Shown here piece after piece: positions 18,121 through 27,542 of a stretch of DNA of 64,000 nucleotides (positions within the stretch are counted from its first letter, which is position 1; each line of letters starts with the position of its first letter). A model generated the notes under the pieces. It was given only the letters and a program-made list of their open reading frames with translations. It did no database searches and was not told where the DNA came from. The stretch lies in assembly GCA_024653355.1 (NCBI GenBank), contig JANLFQ010000001.1:682001-746000 (forward strand), given 5' to 3'. Source of the stretch: a candidate division WOR-3 bacterium (GTDB taxonomy: Bacteria > Hydrothermota > Tepidihabitantia > Tepidihabitantales > Tepidihabitantaceae). Made by a program: the position numbers and the translations under genes.

Positions 18121-19094
18121 TGGCTTCTCCCCCAGTGGCAAAAAGAAAACTAAACTGGCTTCGCTACACAGTAGGTACGGTAATCGTAGTTCTTTCCTTT
18201 TATTTCCTTATCGTAAGGCTCATCCGCGATTGGCGCGCAATTCCTTTTACCGAACTGCGCTTCAATCCTTTACTGCTCATTCTCTCCTACCTCATTCTGC
18301 TCTTGATCCATTTTCCTCTCGGTGCCTTCGCCTGGAACTTAATCCTCCGCGGGCTGGGCGAAAAACTTTCTCTGCGCCGCGCCCTTGCCATAATCACGGT
18401 GACCCAGCTGGGCAAATATGCACCAGGGAAGGTGTGGTTTACAATCGGTAGAATGTCATTCGCGGCTCAAGACCGGGTGCCTGAAGCCAAAACGCTCATC
18501 AGCGTTGTAATCGAAACAGGCTTTCTGCTCCTTGCGGCTGTTTTCCTCTTCGCCATCGCCATTATGTTTTTACCCTCCGCTTTAATTCCCCGCGGCGTCT
18601 ACTTATCTTTTCTCCTCGCCCCCTTAACTCTAATCATCACCTATCCCCCGATTCTTAACCGGTTGCTCAAACTCCTCCTGCCGATTTTTAAACAACCGAT
18701 ATTTGCCCTGCGGCTTTCTTACACTCGGCTTCTTGCGATTCTCGGCGTCTATATTCTCGACTGGTTCTTTCAGGGATTAGGTTGTTTTGTCCTGATAAAC
18801 TCATTCTACCCCCTGGGTATTGACAAGCTGCCGATTCTGCTCGGCGGCTACTCAATCTCCTGGATTTTAGGATTTATCATCCTGCTTGCACCGGCGGGGC
18901 TTGGCGTCCGGGAAGGTATTTATACATTCATATTAAAACTGGTAATGCCCCAGCCGGTTGCTATTATATCTGCGTTGATTACCAGAGTCTGGATGAGCAC
19001 CAGTGAAGTGGCAATGGCTCTTTTCTGCCTGCCACTACTGCGCAAAGGAGGCAAAGATGGCAAAGAAACACCGCAGTCGTCAACCGGAAACTAA
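18120..19094 (+). CDS. Flippase-like / LPG-synthase transmembrane-domain protein
   Basis: 324 residues with about eight membrane helices. It matches the transmembrane domain of lysylphosphatidylglycerol synthase/AglD-type proteins: conserved ITVTQLGKYAPGKVWFTIGR in the third block and the late LAPAGLGVREGIYTFIL. There is no C-terminal aminoacyl-transferase domain, so lysyl-PG synthesis is not expected; stand-alone versions are thought to move or modify lipid-linked glycans. Start overlaps the GT4 stop by 1 bp; the end overlaps YfhO by 38 bp. Confidence 0.85.
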   Translation: MASPPVAKRKLNWLRYTVGTVIVVLSFYFLIVRLIRDWRAIPFTELRFNPLLLILSYLILLLIHFPLGAFAWNLILRGLGEKLSLRRALAIITVTQLGKYAPGKVWFTIGRMSFAAQDRVPEAKTLISVVIETGFLLLAAVFLFAIAIMFLPSALIPRGVYLSFLLAPLTLIITYPPILNRLLKLLLPIFKQPIFALRLSYTRLLAILGVYILDWFFQGLGCFVLINSFYPLGIDKLPILLGGYSISWILGFIILLAPAGLGVREGIYTFILKLVMPQPVAIISALITRVWMSTSEVAMALFCLPLLRKGGKDGKETPQSSTGN

Positions 19095-21540
19095 GCCGCC
19101 CGCCGATGCCACCCGGCACCGGACTTTTGACCTTAACCAGCAACCGTATCCGCGACTGGCAATCCTCGCCCTTTTTCTTCTTCCGCTTGTTTTTTATGGC
19201 CGCTTCCTCACCGGTTCAGTGATGCTCTTTGGCACCGACTTCATCGGTGCCGGAGGTTATGCTGCCCATCAGTTTATGTCCGAATACATTAAGCGGCATC
19301 TAACTATTGCCCTCTGGCAACCCCAAATCCTCTGCGGTCAACCAACCGTTGCTGCCTTCTTTGGTGACCTGTTCTACCCAACAATACTGCTTCGCCTGCT
19401 CTTTCCGGTACATGTTGTCTGGGCATGGACCTTCTATCTCCACACCTTTCTTGCCGGTCTCGGTACCTATCTCTTCTTAAAAGAACTGAAACTGACCACC
19501 CCTGCCGCATTCCTTGCCGGCGTCGCCTATATGTTCTCAGGTAGCCTTTTAACACTCGCTTATGCCGGTCACGATGGCAGGCTGATCGGCTCCGCCCTTA
19601 TGCCTGTTGCGCTGTTTTTCCTCTGCCGGGGTATTAATCGACGCCAGTTTCTCTTCTTCCTCCTCACCGGTTTAACTCTTGGTCTCCAGCTCCTTTCGGG
19701 GCACATTCAGAAAGTTTATTACACCGCACTCCTTCTTGTCGCCTACTTTGTCTTTGCCTTCATCCGCACCATTCGCCAGGAGCGAAACCCGAAACTTGCC
19801 TTCCGACTTTTGCTGTTCTTCCTTGTTGGGTCACTTTTTGCCGTCTGCCTTGCTGCCATCCAGTACGCGCCAATCTACGGCAACCTCCCTTACGGCGCCC
19901 GGGGTGCAGAACGAGGCTACGAATTTGCCACTTCCTGGTCAATGCCTGTTGCCGAAATTTTTGACCTTCTCACCCCTCACTTCTCAGGTAGTCTATGGCA
20001 CTATTGGAGCAAAAACCCGTTCAAACTTCACAGCGAATATCTAGGTATCCTGCCTTTGCTGTTCGCCCTGGTTGCGCTCTTCCGAACCCGTCAAAAAGCC
20101 GAGGTTAAATTCTTTCTTATAACCCTTGTGGTTGCCATCCTGATGGCATGGGGGGGCAACACACCATTCTATCGTATCGCCTACTATCTGCTGCCCGGGA
20201 TTTCTAAGTTTCGAGGCCCGGGAATGATATTCTTCATCGCCAGTTTCTCCATTGCGGTCCTTGCCGGGTATGGCATCAATCACCTTTTAACTTATGATGC
20301 ACAGAAAAGACAAAAAATAATAACGGGCTTTCCCCGCTTTCTTATCTACGGCGGCGGCCTCCTTCTGTTGTTTTTCTTCATCGCCCTTACCGCCCGCGGT
20401 ATGTTTTCAACTATCTTCAACCCCGGTCCGCGCCTCGCACAATTTGAAGCCAACTACCCGGCATTCACCACCGGCTTAATATTCGCCGTTCTCATCTGGG
20501 CTCTCGGCTGCCTGTTTGTCTTTCTCCTCAACCGCAACGGACTTTCACCGCTCTTATTCACGACTGTTATTGCCCTGACAATGACTATTGATATCGGTGT
20601 TTCCCTGAAACTCTGGGATAACAATCAAGGGTACATCCGCTCAATCCCACCGCCGCAAGACTATTTTGCCCCGGACGAAGTGGTACAATTCCTCAAAGGC
20701 GACACCACATTATACCGAGTTCTGCCGTTGAATTATGAACGCTCCGATGAAGGTGAACTCTGGTTACACAACATCTTTTCGACCGGCGGCCAAATACCGA
20801 ATCCGCTGCAAACTTATCAAGATTTCATCGGTGCCGGCAAAAGCGTAATGTTTCAGGCGAACAATCTTCTCAATCCCAACTTTATGAACCTGCTAAATGT
20901 CAAATACATTATCACCTACAATCTGCCTGATGATGTCTCGCGCTACGACGCCCAGAGTCAGCAGTTCATCAACCAGTTAAAACTGTACTTCAGCCAACCC
21001 CAGTTCAAAAAAAGTTTTACCGGTGTCCGTTACGCCATTTATGAAAACTTGAACTGTTTGCCCCGGCTCTTCATCGTCAGAAATTGGGAAATCGTCCCGA
21101 ACAAAGACCAGCTACTTTCCCGTCTTATGCAGAGCGACTTTAATCCGGCACAAACCGCTCTGTTGTACGAGAATCCTGGTCTGCCATTGACACCGGACTC
21201 AACCCCCTGCCACACCCGTATTATCCATTACGATGCCAATCGTATCACCGTCGAAGCATCCCTTGCCACTCCCGGCCTATTGGTGATGAGTGAAAACTAC
21301 CACCCTGATTGGAAAGTCAAGGTTGACGGCAAACCGGCGAAACTCCTTCAGGCGTTCCATACCCTCAGGGCGGTTATACTAACTGCGGGCGACCATCAGA
21401 TTGAATTTCATCATCAACCGCGTTATTACACTCTGGGTATTATCCTTACCCTTTTCGCGACGCTGTTTCTGATTATAATCCTGCTGTTCCATATTCTTCA
21501 GCGTCGGCACAATCGGATACCAAAAGCTGATGCTCGCTGA
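19057..21540 (+). CDS. YfhO-family multi-pass membrane protein
   Basis: 827 residues. A Lys/Arg-rich N-terminus is followed by a dozen or more membrane helices (for example LAILALFLLPLVFYGRFL) and a C-terminal extracytoplasmic domain with LLVMSENYHPDWKVKVDGKP and AGDHQIEFHHQPRYY, the hallmark end of YfhO proteins, which are linked to glycosylation of lipoteichoic acid or other surface glycans. The frame is open from 19003, but AAGGAGG at 19044-19050 points to ATG 19057, and the segment before it reads as part of the upstream gene's overlap. Overlaps the next gene by 11 bp. Confidence 0.88.
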   Translation: MAKKHRSRQPETKPPADATRHRTFDLNQQPYPRLAILALFLLPLVFYGRFLTGSVMLFGTDFIGAGGYAAHQFMSEYIKRHLTIALWQPQILCGQPTVAAFFGDLFYPTILLRLLFPVHVVWAWTFYLHTFLAGLGTYLFLKELKLTTPAAFLAGVAYMFSGSLLTLAYAGHDGRLIGSALMPVALFFLCRGINRRQFLFFLLTGLTLGLQLLSGHIQKVYYTALLLVAYFVFAFIRTIRQERNPKLAFRLLLFFLVGSLFAVCLAAIQYAPIYGNLPYGARGAERGYEFATSWSMPVAEIFDLLTPHFSGSLWHYWSKNPFKLHSEYLGILPLLFALVALFRTRQKAEVKFFLITLVVAILMAWGGNTPFYRIAYYLLPGISKFRGPGMIFFIASFSIAVLAGYGINHLLTYDAQKRQKIITGFPRFLIYGGGLLLLFFFIALTARGMFSTIFNPGPRLAQFEANYPAFTTGLIFAVLIWALGCLFVFLLNRNGLSPLLFTTVIALTMTIDIGVSLKLWDNNQGYIRSIPPPQDYFAPDEVVQFLKGDTTLYRVLPLNYERSDEGELWLHNIFSTGGQIPNPLQTYQDFIGAGKSVMFQANNLLNPNFMNLLNVKYIITYNLPDDVSRYDAQSQQFINQLKLYFSQPQFKKSFTGVRYAIYENLNCLPRLFIVRNWEIVPNKDQLLSRLMQSDFNPAQTALLYENPGLPLTPDSTPCHTRIIHYDANRITVEASLATPGLLVMSENYHPDWKVKVDGKPAKLLQAFHTLRAVILTAGDHQIEFHHQPRYYTLGIILTLFATLFLIIILLFHILQRRHNRIPKADAR

Positions 21541-23161
21541 AGACCAGCGGATTACCAAAAAAGATTTCTTCCTTGCTCTATTTGCTTTTGTCATTACCCT
21601 AACTGTCCATCTAGTTCGTCTCAATTACTGGACACCGCTTCCCGATGAAATAAACTACGCCCTTTCTGCCCGTCACCTCATAACCAACCGGACACTCATC
21701 GGCAACGACATTATGTTCTTTCCGCCTCTTTTTGTATATAGTGCCGCATTACTTCAAAAATTTGGCGTTGAATTACTGCTCTCAGTCCGGCTCATTTCCT
21801 GTATTGCCGGTGCCCTAATTCTCACCTTGCTCTATCTCGGCTTGCGTGCCATTTATTCGCGCAAAACCACTCTTATCGCTACCGGTATTACTTTCTCCCT
21901 TTTCACATTTCACCTGTATAGCCGGCTTGGTCAAGTGGAAATTCTTATGCTGATGTTTATCACTTTAAGCATAATGGGCACTCTTCACAATAAACCATTC
22001 CTTGCGGGATTTTCTTTAGGTCTGGCATTATGGACAAAAGAAGCCGCCCTCGGGACACTTCTCAGTTTACTTATCTATTTCATTTTGCAGCGACAGGGTC
22101 GCGGTCGTTTGTTAACCCGTTTCCTCGCCGGTGTAACCGGTCCCTTTATTTTACTTCTGGTATTTGGTTTAATCTCCGGACAAAATTTGCTTTTAGAAAT
22201 AATGGCAAGCCGGGGTTATGACATCAATATGTTAAAGTTGGCTCCTTTTGCCAATTTTATTGCCACCGGTGCGAACCTGTCATTCAACCTGTTTCCCAGA
22301 CTGTTTTATAAATGGGAATTTCTGGCATTTGTACTCCTGGCTCCTGTTACTACACTCTTTTTTCTGTTCCTGACGATTAAAAGTGGTCTTAAATCAAGAC
22401 CTTTCCCATTACTAATAACCTGCTACCTTTTAGTTCATCTAACTTTCTTCTTCTTTTTCTCCCGCAAGTTCGACTACTATCTTCTACCCGCGGCAATGTT
22501 AATTGTTTTGGTAAGCAGTTGTGAACTGTTCGAACACGAAAATTCAGTTAAATTGCAGTTTATCGGGAAAATACTTATTTCCGCACTGGTAATCTGCAAT
22601 ATTTATGCCGACGGCTTTCTTTACTGCAACCGCGGCACTCATCAATCGTTTGAAGTCGCAATTAATAATATCCCGGCCGGAACTGTCGTCGCCACATCAC
22701 ACCCAACGCTCCTTGATTACCTTACAAAACGCTCGAAAAAGAGTCTGAAAATTATGCCGCTTTTTGAACCGGCGGGCTACCGTTTAAACCAAAAGATATT
22801 AAGAGATTCGACCGTAAAATTCGTAATCTTAAAAAAGTTTTACTACGACCGTTTACGCCACACCTACCCGGACGATTGGGACAGTCTTTCTTATCACTTC
22901 GCCGATAAAGAAGAGTTTATTGATTTTACCTGGTCACTTTGGCAGACGACCGAAAAACAAATTGACCGCCAATCAAATCTCTTTAGAAGCCTTGCCGAAT
23001 TCGCCAAACCCATTGGGGTGATAGTTCTTCGCCGAACAGACAGAAAAGAACAGGACTCACAGTCCACTTTGTTTTCCGTCGGCTCAGAAGAAAGATGTTT
23101 AAACCAGGCTATTGACTTCTTCCGGTTTACCAATTATTCTTACGCCAACAAATGCCGCTAA
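21530..23161 (+). CDS. GT39/PMT-like membrane glycosyltransferase
   Basis: 543 residues with about ten membrane helices. The first extracytoplasmic loop carries the family acidic motif (NYWTPLPDEINYALSARHLI), and WTKEAALGTLLSLLIYFILQ fits the conserved region of ArnT/PMT-type transferases that use polyprenyl-phosphate sugars. The C-terminal 200 residues are soluble and contain many Lys and Asp. It starts inside the YfhO end (11-bp overlap) and completes the four-gene glycan unit. Base composition shifts to higher A+T here than in the earlier genes. Acceptor (lipid or protein) unknown. Confidence 0.82.
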   Translation: MLAEDQRITKKDFFLALFAFVITLTVHLVRLNYWTPLPDEINYALSARHLITNRTLIGNDIMFFPPLFVYSAALLQKFGVELLLSVRLISCIAGALILTLLYLGLRAIYSRKTTLIATGITFSLFTFHLYSRLGQVEILMLMFITLSIMGTLHNKPFLAGFSLGLALWTKEAALGTLLSLLIYFILQRQGRGRLLTRFLAGVTGPFILLLVFGLISGQNLLLEIMASRGYDINMLKLAPFANFIATGANLSFNLFPRLFYKWEFLAFVLLAPVTTLFFLFLTIKSGLKSRPFPLLITCYLLVHLTFFFFFSRKFDYYLLPAAMLIVLVSSCELFEHENSVKLQFIGKILISALVICNIYADGFLYCNRGTHQSFEVAINNIPAGTVVATSHPTLLDYLTKRSKKSLKIMPLFEPAGYRLNQKILRDSTVKFVILKKFYYDRLRHTYPDDWDSLSYHFADKEEFIDFTWSLWQTTEKQIDRQSNLFRSLAEFAKPIGVIVLRRTDRKEQDSQSTLFSVGSEERCLNQAIDFFRFTNYSYANKCR

Positions 23162-23469
23162 TTCTTCTCTTCTGGTTTGCGTTCTTCTCCGGCTCCCCTA
23201 CAATCGAGTGGCACCAAACCTCGAATACGCACCGGTCCCGGAAACCTTGCCACCCTTGGCTACATCAGCGGCACAATCGTTGGTACAATTTACGACGCCG
23301 CAACTGGTAAACCGGTATCAGTGATATTTTTTACCGCAATCCCGTTTACGGAGAAGAACAAACCGACCCGCTCATCGGCACATTCGCCCTTCGAAACATC
23401 TCCGGCGGCACATACATCCTGACAGCACGTGGACCGGAAAATTATTTTGCTCAAACCTGCACCCTTTAA
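23152..23469 (+). pseudogene. Frameshifted small exported protein with carboxypeptidase-regulatory-like domain
   Basis: ATG 23152 (inside the end of the previous gene) opens a signal-peptide-like frame, MPLILLFWFAFFSGSPTIEW, which ends at a stop at about 23314. The plus-one frame from about 23210 carries LGYISGTIVGTIYDAATGKP, the typical first strands of a CarboxypepD_reg domain. Reading then returns to the first frame at about 23347 with YGEEQTDPLIGTFALRNISG, then GTYILTARGPENYFAQTCTL and a TAA at 23467. Together they make one complete domain of about 105 residues needing two compensating frameshifts. A sequencing or assembly indel cannot be excluded. Confidence 0.6.
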
Positions 23470-23553
23470 CTACAAAGGGTCAAACCTCTGCGCCGCGACT
23501 TTTATCTCCAGCATCGCTCTCAGACAAACCAAAACAATTCCCACGAGGATTTT
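23470..23553. other. Convergent intergenic gap
   Basis: 84 bp between the frameshifted gene and the end of the minus-strand surface-protein gene. No hairpin with a T-run was seen on either strand. Confidence 0.4.
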
Positions 23554-26478
23554 TCATCGGCAGTAACCGGCACTGCCGATGATGGTCACGGTCCCGGAAT
23601 CGTAATTGGCAACATACACTTTGCCGTCCGTGGAGTTGGTGCACAGGGCAATCGGCCGCTGGCCGACGGGAATTGTTTTCCGTACCGAATTAGTAGCGCA
23701 ATCAATCATATTGACCGTTTCTCCATCGTAGTTAGCACAGTAAAGTTTATCGACCCAACCAGCCCAAGCCAGACTCCGGGGATGAGTACCGACATTCACC
23801 GTCGTTACCAGAGAGTAATTCTGGGCATTGATGACAGAAACATTATTACTACCGGAGTTGGCAACATAGATGCGGTTGTCAACCGCATTGTAAGCAAGCG
23901 CCCAAGGTTCGCTGCCGACATTTATCGTCGTAATCACCGCCTGATTGTTACCGTTGATGACGCTTACTTTGCCGAAAAGTCGATTGGCAACTGTAACATT
24001 GCCCCGGGCATCGACCACCAGCGCACAGGGCTGATAATCAACGCTAACCGTACCGAGCACCTGATTGGTCGCACCGTCAATGACCGTTACACTGTTGCGC
24101 GCAAAGTTAGCGCAGTACACCTTGTTGTACACCGGGTTATAGACCAGCGCAATCGGGCTGGAATCAACCGCTATCGTCGTGATTATTTCATTAGTAGCAC
24201 CATCAATTACCGTCACCTGGGCATTGCGATAGTTTGCGACATAGACGCGATTGTTTGTTGTATTAAAACACAACGCTTGGGGGAAACTGCCAACATTGAC
24301 TGTCGTAAGCACCTGGTTCGTTGCACCATCAATTACCGAAACTGTCCCCCCGCCATAATTACTTACATAAATCCGGCCATTCGTTGGGTTAAGACACAGG
24401 TCATATGGGTTAGCACCAACCGAAATCGTTGCCGTAACCTCGTTGCGTGAACCATCAATAACCGAAACATTACCGCTGTTGTAATTAGCAACGAAAATCT
24501 TGTTATGCAAACTGTCCCAAAGCAGCGCCCGGGGTTTGGAGCCAACCGTGACCGTTGCCACTACCGTATCGGGTGTCCCACCGGTACCTGCAACGGTAAA
24601 TGTTCCGCTTGTTCCTTCGCTTGTATGATTACCACAGAATGCCCGAACCCTGATTAGCGCATTGTTGGTTGTTGGCGGCGGTACTTGCCAGACAAAACTA
24701 CCCGGCACTGTGGTCTTCCCTTGCCGCGACCAGTCCGTGCCGCCGTTACTGGAGTAGAAAATCACCGTTGACTCCATCCCAAAGGTGCCTCCGGTCCAGG
24801 TAATGGTCTGTGTCGAACCAACGGTCCACCGCGCCCCGGGAGCAGGTGAAGTCACGGTAATCGGTGTGGGCGGCAATGAGTCGTAAACAACATAGCGCTG
24901 GCTCGTCCCCACCGAAGAGTCTGCCCCAACATAAGCCCGGACCTGAACCCGGGCGTTATCGGTCGCAGGACCGGGAACGAACCAGGAGTAACTGCCTGAA
25001 CTGGTTGCCCGGCCGTGACGAAGCCAGGTAACACCGTCATCGGTGGAGTAATAAATTGTAGTTGAGTCGGGCGCTGCCGGACCACCAACCCAGGTGATGG
25101 TTTGATTGGAGCCTTCGCGCCATCGTGTTTGTGAGTTCGGTTCGGTAATTGTTATTGCTGGCAGACCTTCAATCACCCGAAAAGTAGCACTGAATCCGGT
25201 TGTAACCGAATCAAGACAGTAGGCGCGAACCCTGATCTTTGCCTGGTCTGTTACTGGTGCCGGCACGGTCCATAAAAATCTTCCGGGACGGGTTGTCTTG
25301 CCCTGTCGTGTCCAAACAAGGCCATTGTTGGTTGAATAGTGAATAACCGCTGAATCCATCCCGAGTAAAGTACCACCGGTCCAGATAACCTCGTGGGTTG
25401 AACCGATGGTCCATTCCGACAGCGAATCGGGCGCAACGATTGTAATCGCTGAAGGCTTTCTCGTATCGTAAACCTCAAACTGTGCCGATGTTCCAAGCAA
25501 AGTGTCCCGGCCGATATAACGGCGCACCTGAATCCGGGCGCTGTTGGTTGGTGTCAGGTTAATCGGCAACGTCCAGGTATAACTATTGGGAGAGGTTGCT
25601 CGGTCAATACGCGTGGGCCAGGTAACACCGTTATTACTTGAATAGAAAAGCACCGTTGAGTCTCCTAACAATCCACCAGTCCATCTAATCGTATAACTTG
25701 TCCCGCTACGCCATCTCGATGTATCGTTTGGTTCCACCACTCTCAATGCCGAACAGACTGAAAACTGCCATAATGGGCCAACCACCGTATCACCAACTTC
25801 ATCGCGGGCAACCACATACCAGTAGTATGTTGAGTCGTACATCAAACCAGGCGGGCTGCAAAAAGTGTCTGAGAGATTGCGAAAAACAATCGCTAAAGGC
25901 AGGCGCGTGCCGAGATAAACATCATAAACTACTGTATCACCTAAATCCGGGTCTCCGCCCCGCCAGGAAAGGCGGACTCTTGGCAGTTGATTGATTGCAC
26001 CACTTTCGGGCTGGGGACGATTAGGTACAAAAGGCAAAGTGTTTGCCCGCTTGGTTGTAAACTGATAGACTGGACCCCAGGCGGTATCACCAAACCGGTC
26101 CCGGGCTAAAATTCGCCAGTAGTAAGATGTAAGAATTGCGAGATTATGGGGACGGTAGAATGTGTCTTTAATCCCGGTATCGCGCAATGCCGGCGGGTTT
26201 CCCGTTCCCAGATAGATGTCGTATCTTAACCTTTCACTGGTATCCGGGTGGGTGCACCGCCAGTGTAAAGTTATTCCGGTGTCAACATTTACCGCGCCAC
26301 TCTCCGGCACAATCGGCACCGGTCGATTGGGCGGTTTGTCAAACGGATTTGCCCACTTTCGACAGGTACTGTTCCCCAACAGTACAACGATAGCCATGAA
26401 CGCCAGTAGTGCGACTGCGCCCCAGCGCACCAACCTTCTTTTCGCCCGTTCTGCCACTCTTGTATCGCCTTCTTTCAT
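23554..26478 (-). CDS. Large surface protein: FnIII-like, Kre9/KNH-like and YVTN beta-propeller repeats
   Basis: 974 residues. A short basic N-terminus and one hydrophobic segment (WGAVALLAFMAIVVLLGNST) act as signal or anchor; the Cys after it (NSTC) does not match a normal lipobox. Then two FnIII-like domains (about 48-245, ending ...YYWRILARDRFGDTAWGPVY), four about 95-residue Kre9/KNH-like domains (about 246-630; core G-S-x-TITWTGG...STVIFYSSNGG...VRVRA), and eight YVTN blades of about 42 residues (about 636-970; core NRVYVANYRNAQVTVIDGAT). This is the last gene of the minus-strand locus starting at 33749, 1 bp after the PEGA gene. Probably a cell-surface adhesin or recognition protein. 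No Por sorting domain is visible. Confidence 0.85.
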   Translation of the reverse strand: MKEGDTRVAERAKRRLVRWGAVALLAFMAIVVLLGNSTCRKWANPFDKPPNRPVPIVPESGAVNVDTGITLHWRCTHPDTSERLRYDIYLGTGNPPALRDTGIKDTFYRPHNLAILTSYYWRILARDRFGDTAWGPVYQFTTKRANTLPFVPNRPQPESGAINQLPRVRLSWRGGDPDLGDTVVYDVYLGTRLPLAIVFRNLSDTFCSPPGLMYDSTYYWYVVARDEVGDTVVGPLWQFSVCSALRVVEPNDTSRWRSGTSYTIRWTGGLLGDSTVLFYSSNNGVTWPTRIDRATSPNSYTWTLPINLTPTNSARIQVRRYIGRDTLLGTSAQFEVYDTRKPSAITIVAPDSLSEWTIGSTHEVIWTGGTLLGMDSAVIHYSTNNGLVWTRQGKTTRPGRFLWTVPAPVTDQAKIRVRAYCLDSVTTGFSATFRVIEGLPAITITEPNSQTRWREGSNQTITWVGGPAAPDSTTIYYSTDDGVTWLRHGRATSSGSYSWFVPGPATDNARVQVRAYVGADSSVGTSQRYVVYDSLPPTPITVTSPAPGARWTVGSTQTITWTGGTFGMESTVIFYSSNGGTDWSRQGKTTVPGSFVWQVPPPTTNNALIRVRAFCGNHTSEGTSGTFTVAGTGGTPDTVVATVTVGSKPRALLWDSLHNKIFVANYNSGNVSVIDGSRNEVTATISVGANPYDLCLNPTNGRIYVSNYGGGTVSVIDGATNQVLTTVNVGSFPQALCFNTTNNRVYVANYRNAQVTVIDGATNEIITTIAVDSSPIALVYNPVYNKVYCANFARNSVTVIDGATNQVLGTVSVDYQPCALVVDARGNVTVANRLFGKVSVINGNNQAVITTINVGSEPWALAYNAVDNRIYVANSGSNNVSVINAQNYSLVTTVNVGTHPRSLAWAGWVDKLYCANYDGETVNMIDCATNSVRKTIPVGQRPIALCTNSTDGKVYVANYDSGTVTIIGSAGYCR
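23560..24572 (-). repeat. Eight YVTN-blade coding repeats (about 126-bp period)
   Basis: Each unit encodes x-VYVANYxSGxVSVIDGATNxVxxTxxVGxxPxAL with strong base-level similarity, for example repeated VIDGATN codons. The recurrence also creates a long spurious open frame on the opposite strand. Confidence 0.8.
24585..25750 (-). repeat. Four Kre9/KNH-like coding repeats (about 285-bp period)
   Basis: Each unit encodes an I-T-x-x-x-P ... W-x-x-G-S-x-x-x-I-x-WTGG ... YYSxxxGxxWxRxGxxTxPGxFxWxVPxPxTxxAxIRVRA ... SGTF pattern. The repeats are diverged and ordered head to tail. Confidence 0.75.
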
Positions 26479-26479
26479 A

Positions 26480-27532
26480 TCACCACTTAACTACAAAATA
26501 CATACCAATGCCCAGCGAACCAACTCCCAGCGCAACATTGCGAATCATATCCCAGCGCTCAGTTTCCTGGCGGTAATTGACCGCATCTTCCTTTGTCGCC
26601 GCATTTTGATAAAGTCCATAACTTTGCTCCCCCATTATAGCGGCACCGGCACCTCCAGCAAGAAAGGCGATGCTAGCAATTAACACCGGCAACTGTCGTC
26701 GCGGTAAACGCTGCAGTGTCTCCCGAACATAGGTCGTCTCGCCCATCTTTACCTCGGCATAGCCCAGCCAGTCAACATACCCTTGCTTTGAACACAGCAC
26801 CGCATACCGGTCTGGTGCCAATCCAATCAGCAAATTACTTACCCCAATCTTTCTACCGTTGGCAAAAACCTCGGCACCGGTCGGCTTTGTTTCCACGCTG
26901 AGAAACCCCCGGCCCTTTCCCATCTTCACCAGAACTCCAATCGGGCCGCTGCTGCTGACCTCAACTAATTTTGTTGCATCTTCATAACCGGAATAGCGGG
27001 CTAAAATCGATCGGGAACCAAAAGGTACCTTCGAAACAACCAGCCCGGTCTCGGTTGTCCTGCCCTTGTAAACCCCATCAATCCATATCTCGGCACCAAC
27101 CGGGTCGGAAGTAATCACCAGTGTTGCCAATCGGGCGGTGATATTAAAACTCCCGTAATATGTTCGATATCCAGAATAACGGGCCTCAACCGTATGTTTA
27201 CCCACACTCAAATTGTCGATTTCTAATGGGGTCGTGCCCCGCTCCACATCATCGACTCTTACCGTTGCCCCGGAAGGTTGAGAAGTTATCCGGACACTAT
27301 TGCCGGTAACATCAATATCTACTCGGAGCGCAGGCAAAGATGGCCTGTATTCAGGCTCGGGCAACTTCGCACCACACTTTTTGCAGAACTTGGCGTCGTC
27401 TCGATTAACCGTTCCGCAATTCGGACAGACCTTCTCCGCCCAGGCAATGGTGCACAAAAAAATCAAAGTCAATATCAATACGGTCACGGCATGCCGGGAA
27501 CCAACTCGTCTGTTCCTTCGCCTCTCACTCAT
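26480..27532 (-). CDS. Exported PEGA-repeat protein with N-terminal zinc ribbon
   Basis: 350 residues. A signal peptide or anchor (HAVTVLILTLIFLCTIAWA) is followed at once by a CxxC...CxxC zinc ribbon (VCPNCGTVNRDDAKFCKKCG). Three PEGA repeats follow (about 75-140, 140-205, 208-275; for example VRITSQPSGATVRVDDVERG and LVITSDPVGAEIWIDGVYKG). Two hydrophobic segments lie near the C-terminus (LPVLIASIAFLAGGAGAAIM; VALGVGSLGIGMYFVV). Ribosome site AAGGAGGA precedes ATG 27532, 10 nt after the kinase gene. PEGA proteins often partner with Ser/Thr kinases. A zinc ribbon directly after an export signal is unusual, and its partner gene also ends in one. Confidence 0.82.
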   Translation of the reverse strand: MSERRRNRRVGSRHAVTVLILTLIFLCTIAWAEKVCPNCGTVNRDDAKFCKKCGAKLPEPEYRPSLPALRVDIDVTGNSVRITSQPSGATVRVDDVERGTTPLEIDNLSVGKHTVEARYSGYRTYYGSFNITARLATLVITSDPVGAEIWIDGVYKGRTTETGLVVSKVPFGSRSILARYSGYEDATKLVEVSSSGPIGVLVKMGKGRGFLSVETKPTGAEVFANGRKIGVSNLLIGLAPDRYAVLCSKQGYVDWLGYAEVKMGETTYVRETLQRLPRRQLPVLIASIAFLAGGAGAAIMGEQSYGLYQNAATKEDAVNYRQETERWDMIRNVALGVGSLGIGMYFVVKW

Positions 27533-27542
27533 TCAATCCTCC

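Noticed and set aside
23782-24450. 222-codon plus-strand frame opposite the YVTN repeats, with its own repeated pattern
   Set aside because: The repetition comes from the beta-propeller repeats on the minus strand; no promoter, ribosome site or domain of its own.
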